Counted from the stretch's first letter, positions 16,255 to 25,184 are shown. The stretch is DNA of 64,000 nucleotides from Phascolarctobacterium_A succinatutens_B (GCF_958453765.1 NZ_CAUDZA010000004.1:1-64000); one strand, 5' to 3'. Made by a program: numbers and translations. The notes: a model not told the origin generated them from the letters alone.

Positions 16255-16887
16255 ATGTTTATTGTAAAAGATGGTTATATTTATGTTGGTGTTTCTCTGT
16301 TGGTGGCTGCAATAGTATATTATTTCTTCGGCGCTGTGTGGGCCGTAATCCCTGTAGTGCTGGCGTTATACTTTGCCTACTTCTTCCGTGATTTCCACCG
16401 CGTTACGCCCTATGATCCCAACATCCTGTATTCGCCTGCAGACGGTACGGTAATGGGCGTAGATGAAATTTTTGATGATGAATATCTCAACGAGCCTGCG
16501 ATTAAGGTAACTATTTTCCTTTCCGTATTCAACGTGCACACCAACCGTGCGCCGCTCGACGGCGAAATCAAATATCAGCGCTATACCTGCGGTCAGTTCG
16601 TGCCTGCGTATGAGAAAAACGCTTCTTTTGAAAACGAGCGTCATGCTATCGGTATGGATAACGGCCGTATGCGCTTCCTGGTAATCCAGATTGCCGGTCT
16701 GCTGGCACGCCGCATCGTTTCCTGGGTAACTGTAGGAACCAACCTAAAACAGGGCGAAACCTACGGCATGATCAAATTCGGCTCCAGCACGGAGCTGGTT
16801 GTGCCAAGAAATGTTGAAATCACCGTTAAGAAGGGTGATAAGGTTGTTGGCGGTATTACCGTAGTGGGGAGGGTTAAAGAACAATGA
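16255..16887 (+). CDS. psd: Phosphatidylserine decarboxylase proenzyme
   Basis: A 210-residue short-form Psd that converts phosphatidylserine to phosphatidylethanolamine at the inner membrane. Two hydrophobic helices fill residues 7-45. The catalytic part has SPADGTV (about 62-68), the FNVHTNRAP motif (about 92-100), and the self-cleavage site FGSSTELVVP near 177, where the serine after glycine becomes the pyruvoyl group. The length matches the Bacillus-type and archaeal-type enzymes. The stop overlaps the start of pssA by four bases, so the two steps of PE synthesis are translationally coupled. Confidence 0.93.
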   Translation: MFIVKDGYIYVGVSLLVAAIVYYFFGAVWAVIPVVLALYFAYFFRDFHRVTPYDPNILYSPADGTVMGVDEIFDDEYLNEPAIKVTIFLSVFNVHTNRAPLDGEIKYQRYTCGQFVPAYEKNASFENERHAIGMDNGRMRFLVIQIAGLLARRIVSWVTVGTNLKQGETYGMIKFGSSTELVVPRNVEITVKKGDKVVGGITVVGRVKEQ

Positions 16888-17567
16888 ACTGGCGTCGTCT
16901 GATTCCTAACAGCATCAGCTCTGCGAGCCTTATTTTCGGTGTGCTGTCTATCTTTAAAACTATCGAGGGTGATTTCTTCCTTGCCCCCGTTTTCATCGTA
17001 ATCGCTGTAATTTTTGATTCTATGGATGGCCGTGCTGCCCGTGCTCTCGGCGTTGGCGGCGGTGACTTCGGCAAGGAGATGGATTCTCTCTGCGATATGT
17101 GCTCCTTCGGCGTTGCGCCTGCCATCATGATTTATATGTATGGTCTGCAGGAGCTGGGCCTTGCAGGTCAGGTTATCGCCGCACTCTTCGCTGTGGGCGG
17201 CTGCCTGCGTCTGGCACGCTTCAACTGCAACACCGGTGTTGTACACGGTTATTTCCAGGGCATGCCTATTCCGGCTGGTGCCTGCTTCTTGGCAACCTAT
17301 GTTGTTTCCGGTTATCAATTCGCTCCGGCTGTGCTGGCAGCAGTTACTCTGGTAATTGCCTGCATCATGTACAGTGAGGTCAAATTTCCGGATTTCAAGG
17401 GCAAGGGTAATCCTATGTACCGTCTGCCTGTAATTATTGCCGTAATCGTCGGTGCCGTAATGCTCTACGAGCGTCCCGGTGCGTGGCCGTTTGTAGCAAT
17501 GTTCACCTATACGCTGGCAGGCATTGTAAACCATGTTTACCGTGCTCTTACAGGTAAGAACAAATAA
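16884..17567 (+). CDS. pssA: CDP-diacylglycerol-serine O-phosphatidyltransferase
   Basis: A 227-residue integral membrane enzyme making phosphatidylserine from CDP-diacylglycerol and serine, the substrate for psd just upstream. The CDP-alcohol phosphotransferase signature is present: DGRAARAL, then GGDFGKEMDSLCD (about residues 49-71), which contains the metal-binding aspartates. About six membrane segments follow. It overlaps psd by 4 nt (ATGA). A glycosyltransferase gene follows after 31 nt and may be in the same transcript. Confidence 0.93.
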   Translation: MNWRRLIPNSISSASLIFGVLSIFKTIEGDFFLAPVFIVIAVIFDSMDGRAARALGVGGGDFGKEMDSLCDMCSFGVAPAIMIYMYGLQELGLAGQVIAALFAVGGCLRLARFNCNTGVVHGYFQGMPIPAGACFLATYVVSGYQFAPAVLAAVTLVIACIMYSEVKFPDFKGKGNPMYRLPVIIAVIVGAVMLYERPGAWPFVAMFTYTLAGIVNHVYRALTGKNK

Positions 17568-17598
17568 TTTGCCGTTAGGGGAGTAAAGGAGATTTTTG

Positions 17599-18891
17599 AT
17601 GTATACAGCTTTTGATATAATCATGATACCTTTGCAGCTATTGATTATATTTTTTACGCTCTACTACTTTTTTGTTTCTTGGTTCGGCCTGTTCGGCAAG
17701 AAGAAGGAAGTTAAGATATATAATGAAAGCAAGACCTTTGCCTTGATTGCCTGCGCGCATAACGAGGAAAGAGTTATTGCCCAGTTAGTAGATAACCTGC
17801 GCCGTCTGAATTACAATGACGCTTTATATGATATCTATGTTGTTGCGGATAACTGCTCGGACAAAACCGCAGAGGTTGCACGCAAGGCCGGCGCGCTGGT
17901 GCATGAGCGCTTCAGCGAAACCGGTAAGGGCAAAGGCTTTGCTCTCGCGTGGATGTTCGACAGACTGTTCAAGCTGGATAAGAAATATGATGCAGTTTGC
18001 GTTTTCGATGCCGATAACCTGGTGCATCCTAACTTCCTGCAGGAGATGAACAGCCGTCTGTGCAACGGCGAACGCATTATCCAAGGCTATATGGATGCAA
18101 AAAACCCGACTGATACCTGGGTAAGCGGTGTGTTTGCAATTTCCTTCTGGATTGTTAACCATGTATGGAGCTTGGCAAAGTATAACATGGGCCTGTCCTG
18201 CTGTCTTGGCGGTACTGGCATGTGCTTTGACACCGAGGTGCTGAAGCGTTACGGCTGGCGTGCAACCTGCCTGACCGAGGATATGGAGTTCACCATTCAG
18301 GCGATGATGGAAGGTATTCCTACAACCTGGGCGCATGATGCAATCATCTATGATGAAAAGCCGCTGACCTTCAAGCAGACCTGGAACCAGCGTAAGCGTT
18401 GGTCGCAGGGTCACTTTGATGTTGCGGACCGCTATCTGATTCCGATGATTAAAAAAGCGATCAAGACACGCAATATCGTCATGCTGGACTGCTCCGTGAA
18501 CCTCATTCAGCCGTACTTCCTGATGATTTCCACGTTCTTTGTGCTGTGCAGCTATATTTATAACTTCTATCCGTTCTACACCAATATCCTGTATACCATT
18601 ATTCCGGTAGAGGTTTGGACTCTGGTTGGTATCGGCCAGTATATTTTCCCGGTAGCGGTACTGTGGAAAATCCGCGCTTCCTTCAAGTCTTGGATGTATC
18701 TGTTGCTGTATCCGCTGTTTATTTACAGCTGGATTCCTATTACAGCCCTTGGCTGGTGGCACCGCCATGACCATGAGTGGAGCCACACGCTGCACACCCG
18801 CGGCATCAGCTTCGACGATGTAATTATTCCCGAGGACGCAGTAAACGACGGTCCTAAGGAAGTAGTCTTTGCAAAAAAGGACGACAAATAA
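17599..18891 (+). CDS. Membrane glycosyltransferase, family GT2
   Basis: A 430-residue processive-type GT2 enzyme. One N-terminal membrane helix (about 5-28) precedes the GT-A catalytic domain with the donor site ACAHNEE (about 49-55), the metal-binding FDADN (about 133-137), TEDMEF with the acidic base (about 229-234) and the acceptor-site QRKRW (about 266-270). Three or four helices follow at the C-terminus. This layout is shared with chitin, hyaluronan and glucomannan synthases, and with enzymes that glycosylate lipids. The placement after psd-pssA suggests a glycolipid product, but that is inference. ATG 17599 follows AAAGGAGA; an adjacent TTG is less likely. Confidence 0.85.
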   Translation: MYTAFDIIMIPLQLLIIFFTLYYFFVSWFGLFGKKKEVKIYNESKTFALIACAHNEERVIAQLVDNLRRLNYNDALYDIYVVADNCSDKTAEVARKAGALVHERFSETGKGKGFALAWMFDRLFKLDKKYDAVCVFDADNLVHPNFLQEMNSRLCNGERIIQGYMDAKNPTDTWVSGVFAISFWIVNHVWSLAKYNMGLSCCLGGTGMCFDTEVLKRYGWRATCLTEDMEFTIQAMMEGIPTTWAHDAIIYDEKPLTFKQTWNQRKRWSQGHFDVADRYLIPMIKKAIKTRNIVMLDCSVNLIQPYFLMISTFFVLCSYIYNFYPFYTNILYTIIPVEVWTLVGIGQYIFPVAVLWKIRASFKSWMYLLLYPLFIYSWIPITALGWWHRHDHEWSHTLHTRGISFDDVIIPEDAVNDGPKEVVFAKKDDK

Positions 18892-18900
18892 GCTTTATAA

Positions 18901-18930
18901 GCACTTCTGCGCAAGCGGGAGTGCTTTTTT
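18901..18930 (+). terminator. Terminator of the psd-pssA-GT2 operon
   Basis: A 10-bp stem with three G-U pairs, GCACTTCTGC / GCGGGAGTGC, with a GCAA tetraloop, then TTTTTT. Confidence 0.9.
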
Positions 18931-19017
18931 AGTGCGCAAAGGCAGGTAAACATGATATAATAAATTTATTGTGCTTATACAAACGTTATGAAGATTAGCA
19001 AAAAGAGCGGAGAGGAT

Positions 19018-19677
19018 ATGAAGATGCGGATTAAGGGAATACTTTTTGATTTTGACGGCACTATTGCCAATACCATAGATTTGATTATTGCCACCTTTGA
19101 GCACACCTGCCGTGAGGTGCTGGGCTTTACACCGGAGCGTGAAAAGATTGTGGCTACCTTCGGCTTGCCGTTGCCGGAGGCAATGATTGCGCTTTCCGGT
19201 AAGCCGGAGCTGGTGGAAACTATGCGCGACACTTACAGAGAATATAATAACGCGCATCACGATGATATGATCCGTCCTATCCCCGGCGTGAAGGAAACAC
19301 TGGAGCAGCTGAAGGCGCAAGGCATTAAGCTGGCGGTGGTCACCTCCAAGAAGCCGCCGATGCTGCGCCGTGGGCTGGACTGCCTGCAGCTGACGCAGTA
19401 TTTTGATGCGACCGTTGCCTTGGGCGATACGAAGGAGAGCAAACCGCATCCCGAGCCGATGCTGGCGGCGTGTGCCAAGCTGGGCCTGCAGCCGGAGGAA
19501 TGCCTGTGCGTCGGTGACAGTCCCTTCGATTTGCAGAGCGGACGTAGTGCGGGGGCAAAAACCGTTGCCGTGCGCTATACGGCCTTTGGCTGGGAGAAGC
19601 TGCTGGAGGAGGGCAGGCCCGATTTTGTGATTACAAGACCGCAGGAGCTGCTGGAGATAGTGGAGAAGATTCATTAG
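19018..19677 (+). CDS. HAD-superfamily phosphatase (PpaX/Gph-like)
   Basis: A 219-residue soluble phosphatase with a HAD Rossmann core and small helical cap. The motifs are DFDGT (nucleophile Asp about residue 11), VVTSKK (motif II, about 105), and GDSPFDLQSG (motif IV, about 168-177). Likely substrates in this subfamily are pyrophosphate or phosphoglycolate. The start at 19018 is preferred because GGAGAGG lies just upstream; ATG 18988 would add ten residues ahead of the core. The gene is immediately followed by a set of direct repeats (19676-19786), with the first copy touching its stop codon. Confidence 0.85.
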   Translation: MKMRIKGILFDFDGTIANTIDLIIATFEHTCREVLGFTPEREKIVATFGLPLPEAMIALSGKPELVETMRDTYREYNNAHHDDMIRPIPGVKETLEQLKAQGIKLAVVTSKKPPMLRRGLDCLQLTQYFDATVALGDTKESKPHPEPMLAACAKLGLQPEECLCVGDSPFDLQSGRSAGAKTVAVRYTAFGWEKLLEEGRPDFVITRPQELLEIVEKIH

Positions 19678-19786
19678 TGTCCTAATAAAAGTAAGATAAT
19701 CAACATCAGTGTCCTAATAAATTTGCCCTGGAGTGCCGGATAATCTGTCAAAAATGCCGGATACTGAGTAAGCAGTGCCGGATACT
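19676..19786 (+). repeat. Two families of short phased direct repeats, possible insertion-sequence end
   Basis: AGTGTCCTAATAAA occurs twice (19676-19689 and 19708-19721), spaced 32 nt. Then TGCCGGATA(A/C)T occurs three times, with first bases at 19734, 19755 and 19776, an exact 21-nt period. Helically phased repeats of this kind are found at the ends of IS21-type elements as transposase-binding sites, but no transposase gene or matching second end is in the window. It could be a solo remnant of such an end or a regulator-binding array. Confidence 0.5.
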
Positions 19787-19799
19787 CCACACCCACTTC

Positions 19800-19829
19800 G
19801 CACTCTCACACCTGCTGAGAGTGCTTTTT
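19800..19829 (+). terminator. Terminator downstream of the HAD phosphatase and repeats
   Basis: GCACTCTCA (19800-19808) pairs with TGAGAGTGC (19816-19824), then TTTTT. Confidence 0.85.
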
Positions 19830-19969
19830 CTTTACTCTTTAAATTATGCCTTATTTATGGTATTATATAATAGAAAAAGTGTGGAGAATCTGCATAGATA
19901 TTATGCGTAATAACATACTTCAGCAAACAGTTTTCATTATCACATTTAACTATAAGGGAGGCAAAGCAT

Positions 19970-20767
19970 ATGCGTAAAATTGCTATCATTGGCGGAACCG
20001 GTATTGATAATCCTGATACCCTGAAGGGATTCGAAAAAAAGATTATAGAAACACCGTTTGGTAAAGCATTGTGCAACATCGGCACAATGAGCGGTAATCA
20101 GGTGGTTTTCGTGAGCCGTCACGGCGTAGACCATTCCGTACCGCCCCACAAGGTAAACTACCGTGCCAACATCTGGGCTATGAAGAGCTTGGGTACAGAG
20201 GAGATTTTTGCTACTACCGCAGTTGGTTCCCTCAACCCGGAGATGAAGGCAGGTCACTTCGTAGTTTGCGACAACGTGCTGGACTTCACCAAGAGCCGTA
20301 TCAACACCTTCTACGATTCTCCGGAGCGTGGTGTAGCGCATTGCGATTTCACCTATCCGTATTGCCCAACTTTGCGCGAGAAGGTTATCAAATGCCTGGA
20401 GAAAACGGATATTACCTTCCATAAGCATGGTGTTTATGTTTGCACCGAAGGCCCGCGCTTTGAAAGTGCTGCCGAAATAAAAATGTTCGCTATGCTGGGC
20501 GGTGATCTGGTTGGCATGACCAATATGCCCGAATCTATTCTGGCGCGTGAGGCAGAGATGTGCTACACTAACTGCTCCATCGTTACCAATATGGCAGCGG
20601 GCATTTCCCCGACACCGCTTTCCCATAAAGAGGTTTGCGACGCTATGGCGCTGAGCATTAAGAATATGGAAAAGCTGATTCTGTCCTTCATCGCTTATGA
20701 AGAGCCTACTGAGGCAAAATGCAACTGCCATCACGCTATGCAGGAGTTTGGCGGCTTTAAGCTGTAA
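19970..20767 (+). CDS. mtnP: 5'-methylthioadenosine phosphorylase
   Basis: A 265-residue nucleoside phosphorylase that splits methylthioadenosine, the waste of polyamine and autoinducer synthesis, into adenine and methylthioribose-1-phosphate. The family signature is present: IIGGTGID (6-13), the phosphate-site SRHG (about 49-52), HKVNYRANIWA (about 60-70), and TEGPRFES (about 158-165). It opens a seven-gene run to nfnB. A TATAAT at 19866-19871 is the likely -10, without a good -35; GGGAGG precedes the ATG. MTAP-type specificity over purine nucleosides is inferred from family resemblance and from the adjacent mtnA. Confidence 0.9.
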   Translation: MRKIAIIGGTGIDNPDTLKGFEKKIIETPFGKALCNIGTMSGNQVVFVSRHGVDHSVPPHKVNYRANIWAMKSLGTEEIFATTAVGSLNPEMKAGHFVVCDNVLDFTKSRINTFYDSPERGVAHCDFTYPYCPTLREKVIKCLEKTDITFHKHGVYVCTEGPRFESAAEIKMFAMLGGDLVGMTNMPESILAREAEMCYTNCSIVTNMAAGISPTPLSHKEVCDAMALSIKNMEKLILSFIAYEEPTEAKCNCHHAMQEFGGFKL

Positions 20768-20776
20768 GAGGTTGTT

Positions 20777-21823
20777 ATGGTAGAAACTATGCGTTGGGAG
20801 CAGGGGAGCCTGGTGCTGCTGGACCAGACTCTGCTGCCGCAAAAGATAGAATGGATTACCTGCGTGGATTACAAGCGCGTGAAAGTGGCAATTGAACGCT
20901 TGGAGGTGCGCGGTGCACCGGCAATCGGCGCTGCCGCTGCCTTCGCTATGGTGCTGGGTGCGCGCGAGGTTGCGGACAAGCCTGACTTTTTGGGTGCACT
21001 GGACGTTGTGCGTGCAGATCTGATTACTGCGCGTCCGACGGCGGTAAATTTGGCATGGGCGGCAAATCTGCAGTATGCGTTGGCTGTGCGCCTGAACGGC
21101 GAGGACAAGTCCCCCGCGGCGATTATCAAGGCGCTGGAGGTCAAGGCCGAGCAGATTTATGCGGACGATATCACTATGAATAAGCGTATGGGCGAATACG
21201 GCGCTGCTGTGCTGCCTGACGCTGCCGTAGTGCTGACGCACTGCAATGCAGGCGCATTGGCAACGTGCGGTTGGGGCACAGCGCTGGGCGTTATCCGCAG
21301 TGCTTACGCGCAGGGCAAGCTGAAGATGGTTTATGCCGACGAAACACGTCCGCTGCTGCAGGGTGCGCGCCTGACGGCGTTTGAGCTGTTTGAGGACGGC
21401 ATCCCGGTTACGCTGATTACCGATAATATGGCAGCGTGGACAATGCGCACGAAGGGCGTGAACGCTATTGTTGTCGGTGCCGACAGAATTGCGGCCAACG
21501 GCGACACGGCGAACAAGATCGGCACCTATGGCGTGGCACTGGCGGCGAAGGCGCACGGAATTCCGTTTTATATCGCCGCACCGACGAGCACCTTTGATTT
21601 TACGATTGCGACAGGTGCGCAGATTCCTATCGAGGAGCGCAAGGCCGACGAGGTACGTCATTTCCGCAGCGAGCAGACTGCGCCTGAGGGCGTGGCAGTG
21701 TTTAACCCTGCGTTTGACGTGACACCGGCAGAGCTTATTACCGGTATTATTACCGAGCATGGCGTGCTTAAAGCGCCGTATACAGAAAGTATTAAGAAAT
21801 TGCAGGCTCTTTTACAAGATTAA
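20777..21823 (+). CDS. mtnA: Methylthioribose-1-phosphate isomerase
   Basis: A 348-residue isomerase of the eIF2B-alpha/MtnA family converting methylthioribose-1-phosphate to methylthioribulose-1-phosphate. Diagnostic stretches are VRGAPAIGAAAA (about 47-58), THCNAGALAT with the catalytic Cys (about 154-163), and GADRIAANGDTANKIGT with the catalytic Asp (about 234-250). It begins 9 nt after mtnP with AAGAGG as ribosome site. No mtnW, mtnX, mtnB-C-D set is near; instead a class II aldolase lies two genes on, pointing to the aldolase branch. Confidence 0.94.
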   Translation: MVETMRWEQGSLVLLDQTLLPQKIEWITCVDYKRVKVAIERLEVRGAPAIGAAAAFAMVLGAREVADKPDFLGALDVVRADLITARPTAVNLAWAANLQYALAVRLNGEDKSPAAIIKALEVKAEQIYADDITMNKRMGEYGAAVLPDAAVVLTHCNAGALATCGWGTALGVIRSAYAQGKLKMVYADETRPLLQGARLTAFELFEDGIPVTLITDNMAAWTMRTKGVNAIVVGADRIAANGDTANKIGTYGVALAAKAHGIPFYIAAPTSTFDFTIATGAQIPIEERKADEVRHFRSEQTAPEGVAVFNPAFDVTPAELITGIITEHGVLKAPYTESIKKLQALLQD

Positions 21824-21855
21824 AGAGCATATATTAAAGGAGGATTTTTAGATTT

Positions 21856-23100
21856 ATGCAAAGCATTATTAAAGACATCAAATTGGCACCGTTAGGTCAT
21901 CAACGTATTGCGTGGGCAAAGGAATATATGCCCCTGCTGAACCATCTGAACGATGAATACAGCAAAACTAAGCCCTTCCAGGGCATCAACATGGTTGTAA
22001 CCATTCACCTGGAAGCAAAAACCGCTTATCTGGCACTCGTTTTGAAGAATGCAGGCGCTAATGTTGTTGTTACCGGCAGCAACCCGCTTTCCACTCAGGA
22101 CGAAATTGCCGCAGCACTGGTTGACAGCGGCGTAACTGTTTTCGCAACCCATGGCTGCACCAACGAAGAATATGATATGTATCTGCGCGAGGCTTTGAAG
22201 AGCGAACCGCAGCTGATTATTGATGACGGCGGCGATTTGGTTAATATGCTGCACGGCGAACGTCGTGACCTGATTCCTAACCTGATGGGCGGCAGCGAGG
22301 AAACCACCACCGGTGTACATCGTCTGAAGGCTCTGGCTGCAGCAGGTCATCTGGCATTCCCGATGATTGCCGTTAATGATGCTTACTGCAAGTATCTGTT
22401 TGATAACCGTTACGGTACCGGCCAATCCTCCTGGGATGGCATCATGCGTACCACCAACATGTCCGTAGCAGGCAGAACTGTTGTTGTTGCAGGCTATGGC
22501 TGGTGCGGTAAGGGCGTTGCTATGCGTGCCAAGGGCCTTGGCGCAAACGTTATCGTTACCGAGGTTGATCCGATTAAGGGTATCGAAGCAGTATTTGACG
22601 GCTTCCGCGTTATGCCGATGCAGGAGGCTGCAAAACACGGCGATATCTTTGTAACCGTAACCGGCTGCAAGGACGTAATCACCAAACCGCATATGGAGGT
22701 TATGAAGAACGGCGCTGTTATGTGCAACGCAGGCCACTTCGACGTAGAAATCAACAAACATCATTTGGAGGAGCTTTCCGTAGTTGCTCCGTATGAAGTA
22801 CGCAAAAATATCATGACCTACACCATGGCTGACGGACGTAAGCTGAACCTGCTGGGCGAAGGCCGTCTGGTTAACCTGGCTTGCGGCGACGGACATCCGA
22901 TTGAAATTATGGATCTGTCCTTCGCTATGCAGTTCCTGGCTATGAAATACCTGCTCGACCATAAGGGAGCAATGGAAAACAAACTGTATGTACTGCCGGA
23001 AGAACTGAACACCGAAATCGCTGCTTTGAAGCTGCAGGCTATGGGTGCAGGCATCGACACCCTGAGCGAAGAGCAGAAGGCATATCTGGCTGCCGAATAA
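21856..23100 (+). CDS. ahcY: Adenosylhomocysteinase-family hydrolase
   Basis: A 414-residue NAD-bound hydrolase that releases homocysteine from S-adenosylhomocysteine or a close analogue. It has the substrate-domain motifs HLEAKTA (about 51-57) and DDGGDL (about 118-123), and the dinucleotide-binding motif GYGWCGKG (about 214-221). It ends at EEQKAYLAAE and lacks the Lys-x-Asp-x-Tyr-Arg-Tyr tail of classical long enzymes, like the short archaeal and Thermotoga forms. Because a deaminase of the MtaD/DadD class is encoded three genes on, the natural substrate might be S-inosylhomocysteine, as in Methanocaldococcus. It lies 32 nt after mtnA and 2 nt before the aldolase gene. Confidence 0.88.
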   Translation: MQSIIKDIKLAPLGHQRIAWAKEYMPLLNHLNDEYSKTKPFQGINMVVTIHLEAKTAYLALVLKNAGANVVVTGSNPLSTQDEIAAALVDSGVTVFATHGCTNEEYDMYLREALKSEPQLIIDDGGDLVNMLHGERRDLIPNLMGGSEETTTGVHRLKALAAAGHLAFPMIAVNDAYCKYLFDNRYGTGQSSWDGIMRTTNMSVAGRTVVVAGYGWCGKGVAMRAKGLGANVIVTEVDPIKGIEAVFDGFRVMPMQEAAKHGDIFVTVTGCKDVITKPHMEVMKNGAVMCNAGHFDVEINKHHLEELSVVAPYEVRKNIMTYTMADGRKLNLLGEGRLVNLACGDGHPIEIMDLSFAMQFLAMKYLLDHKGAMENKLYVLPEELNTEIAALKLQAMGAGIDTLSEEQKAYLAAE

Positions 23101-23102
23101 TC

Positions 23103-23780
23103 ATGGAAACGCAGTTATTTGCTAAAGAAAGTGCATGTGCCGCCATTGTGGAAACAGGCCACGCGCTGATTGAAAAAAAGCTTGTCGCAGGCTCCTGGGG
23201 CAACATCAGCTGCCGCATTGATGCGCAGAATATTGCTATTACACCCTCCGGCCACGGTTATGAAACGCTGACACCCGAGGATGTTGTCATTATCAACCGT
23301 GAAGGCGAAGTTGTTGAGGGCAAGCACATTCCTTCTTCCGAACTGAAGGTGCACACTGCCATTTACAACGCCTATCCCGAGGCAGGTGCCGTAATCCATA
23401 CGCACAGTATTTATGCCAGTGCGCTTGCGGCTATGCATCAGGGAGTGCCGGCGATTATCGAGGATATCGTGCAGATTATCGGCGGCAGGGTAGAGTGTGC
23501 TGAGTACGCTCTTTGCGGTACGCAGGAGCTGGTGGAGAACACCGTGCGCGCGCTGAACGGCAAAAAGGCTGTACTGCTGGCCAACCATGGCGCTGTCTGC
23601 TGGGGCAAGAATCTGGCAGAGGCACTGCTGGCTGCCGAAATTCTGGAAAAGGCGGCGCAGATTGCCGTAATCTGTGCAGGCACTGGCAACAAGGTGTACG
23701 AGCTGAGCTGTGAGGACGTGGATGTGATGCATGATTTTTATGAAAAGCATTACTCCAAGCGTCAGCAAGGCGAAGAGTAG
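23103..23780 (+). CDS. Class II aldolase, probable methylthioribulose-1-phosphate aldolase
   Basis: A 225-residue zinc aldolase of the L-fuculose-phosphate aldolase/adducin family. Metal and catalytic motifs are GNISCR (about 31-36), PSSELKVH with the catalytic Glu (about 78-85), the HTHSIYA zinc ligands (about 99-105), and ANHGAV with the third ligand (about 162-167). Next to mtnP and mtnA the simplest role is that of Ald2 in the DHAP shunt: cleaving methylthioribulose-1-phosphate to dihydroxyacetone phosphate and methylthioacetaldehyde. MtnB dehydratase belongs to the same superfamily and cannot be excluded, but the oxygen-dependent steps after MtnB are absent. There is no clear ribosome site; it is likely coupled to ahcY. 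Confidence 0.82.
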   Translation: METQLFAKESACAAIVETGHALIEKKLVAGSWGNISCRIDAQNIAITPSGHGYETLTPEDVVIINREGEVVEGKHIPSSELKVHTAIYNAYPEAGAVIHTHSIYASALAAMHQGVPAIIEDIVQIIGGRVECAEYALCGTQELVENTVRALNGKKAVLLANHGAVCWGKNLAEALLAAEILEKAAQIAVICAGTGNKVYELSCEDVDVMHDFYEKHYSKRQQGEE

Positions 23781-23872
23781 AAAACAATAATATCACTGTC
23801 ATTTGCCTACCTAAGCATTAAACAGGGAGGCAGGACTTAATTTATACCAATATACCAAGGAAGTGAAATCTT

Positions 23873-25153
23873 TTGGCTAAGCTACTGATTAAGAATATCG
23901 AGCTTCTGCATACTCCGAACGGTGAAATGCAGAACATCGCCGTTGAAGATAATAAGATTGTTTATGTAGGCAAGGACGTGCCTGCAGACTTTGCTGCCGA
24001 CGAAATTGTAGACGGTAAGGGCAAGCTGGCTACCGCCGGCATGGTCAACACCCACGGCCACGTTTCTATGACACTGCTGCGCAGTTATGCCGATGATATG
24101 GCGCTCATGGACTGGCTGCAAAACAAAATCTGGCCGATTGAAGACAAGATGGACGCTAATGACATCTACTGGGGTGCTATGCTGGGCATCGTAGAAATGC
24201 TGAAGGGCGGTACTACCTGTTTTGCCGACATGTACGCCTTCATGGAGGATGTTGCGCGTGCCTGCGCCGAAACCGGTATCCGCGCTAACCTCAGCCGCGG
24301 TCTGATTGGCGTAGCACCGGACAAGGACGTAAAGCTGGCTGAAAACACTGTGCTGGCGAAGAACTGGCAGGGCTACGACAACGGCCGTATCCGCATCACC
24401 TACGGTCCGCACGCTCCTTATACCTGTCCTGTTGATTATTTGGAAAAGGTTATTGCCGAGGCTGCTGCCAACAAGGCAGAAATCCAGATGCATCTGTGCG
24501 AAACTAAATTTGAGGTTGATACCGTTGTTAAAGAGCATGGCATGACACCGATTCAGCTGATGGATAAGCTGGGCATGTTTGAGCTGGGTACCATTGCTGC
24601 ACACTGTGTACATCTGACCGACGAGGATATGGATATCATGGCTGCCAAGCACGTGCGTGTAGCGCATAACCCGCAGAGCAACCTAAAGCTAGCAAGCGGC
24701 ATCGCACCGGTAGCGGCAATGCTGAACAAGGGCATTTGTGTTGGCCTGGGCACGGATGGCGCTTCCAGCAACAACAATCTGGATATGCTGGAGGAATGCC
24801 GTGCTGCCGCAATGCTGCATAAGGCAACAACCTTTGATCCCCTCGTTGTTCCTGCTAAAAAAGCGTGGGAGATGGCAACCGTTGACGGCGCCAAGACTCT
24901 GGGATTTGCCAATACCGGACTTTTGGAGGCAGGCCAGCAGGCAGATATCGTACTGTGGGATATGCACAAGCCTTACTGGTATCCGCGTCACAATAAGCTG
25001 TCCCAGCTGGTTTATGCAGCAAGCAGCACCGATGCCGACACTGTTTTCGTAGCAGGCAAAAAGGTTGTGGAAGCTGGCAAGCTGCTGACCTTTGACGAAG
25101 AAAAGATTTACGCGGAAGCTGAGGCTTGCACTAGAAAACTCTTGAATAAATAG
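23873..25153 (+). CDS. mtaD: 5'-methylthioadenosine / S-adenosylhomocysteine deaminase
   Basis: A 426-residue amidohydrolase that deaminates the adenine ring of methylthioadenosine, S-adenosylhomocysteine or 5'-deoxyadenosine, producing the inosine forms. Metal ligands are in NTHGHVSMTL (about 57-66), QMHLCET (about 203-209), and AHCVHL (about 242-247), with the catalytic region GTDGASSNNNLD (about 296-307). It starts at TTG 23873, the first start codon placed correctly after AAGGAAG (23858-23864); no ATG lies nearby. A 92-nt gap separates it from the aldolase gene, without an evident terminator. Confidence 0.9.
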   Translation: MAKLLIKNIELLHTPNGEMQNIAVEDNKIVYVGKDVPADFAADEIVDGKGKLATAGMVNTHGHVSMTLLRSYADDMALMDWLQNKIWPIEDKMDANDIYWGAMLGIVEMLKGGTTCFADMYAFMEDVARACAETGIRANLSRGLIGVAPDKDVKLAENTVLAKNWQGYDNGRIRITYGPHAPYTCPVDYLEKVIAEAAANKAEIQMHLCETKFEVDTVVKEHGMTPIQLMDKLGMFELGTIAAHCVHLTDEDMDIMAAKHVRVAHNPQSNLKLASGIAPVAAMLNKGICVGLGTDGASSNNNLDMLEECRAAAMLHKATTFDPLVVPAKKAWEMATVDGAKTLGFANTGLLEAGQQADIVLWDMHKPYWYPRHNKLSQLVYAASSTDADTVFVAGKKVVEAGKLLTFDEEKIYAEAEACTRKLLNK

Positions 25154-25184
25154 CAAATAGCAGCAAAAGGAGAAAAGCAAGAAA

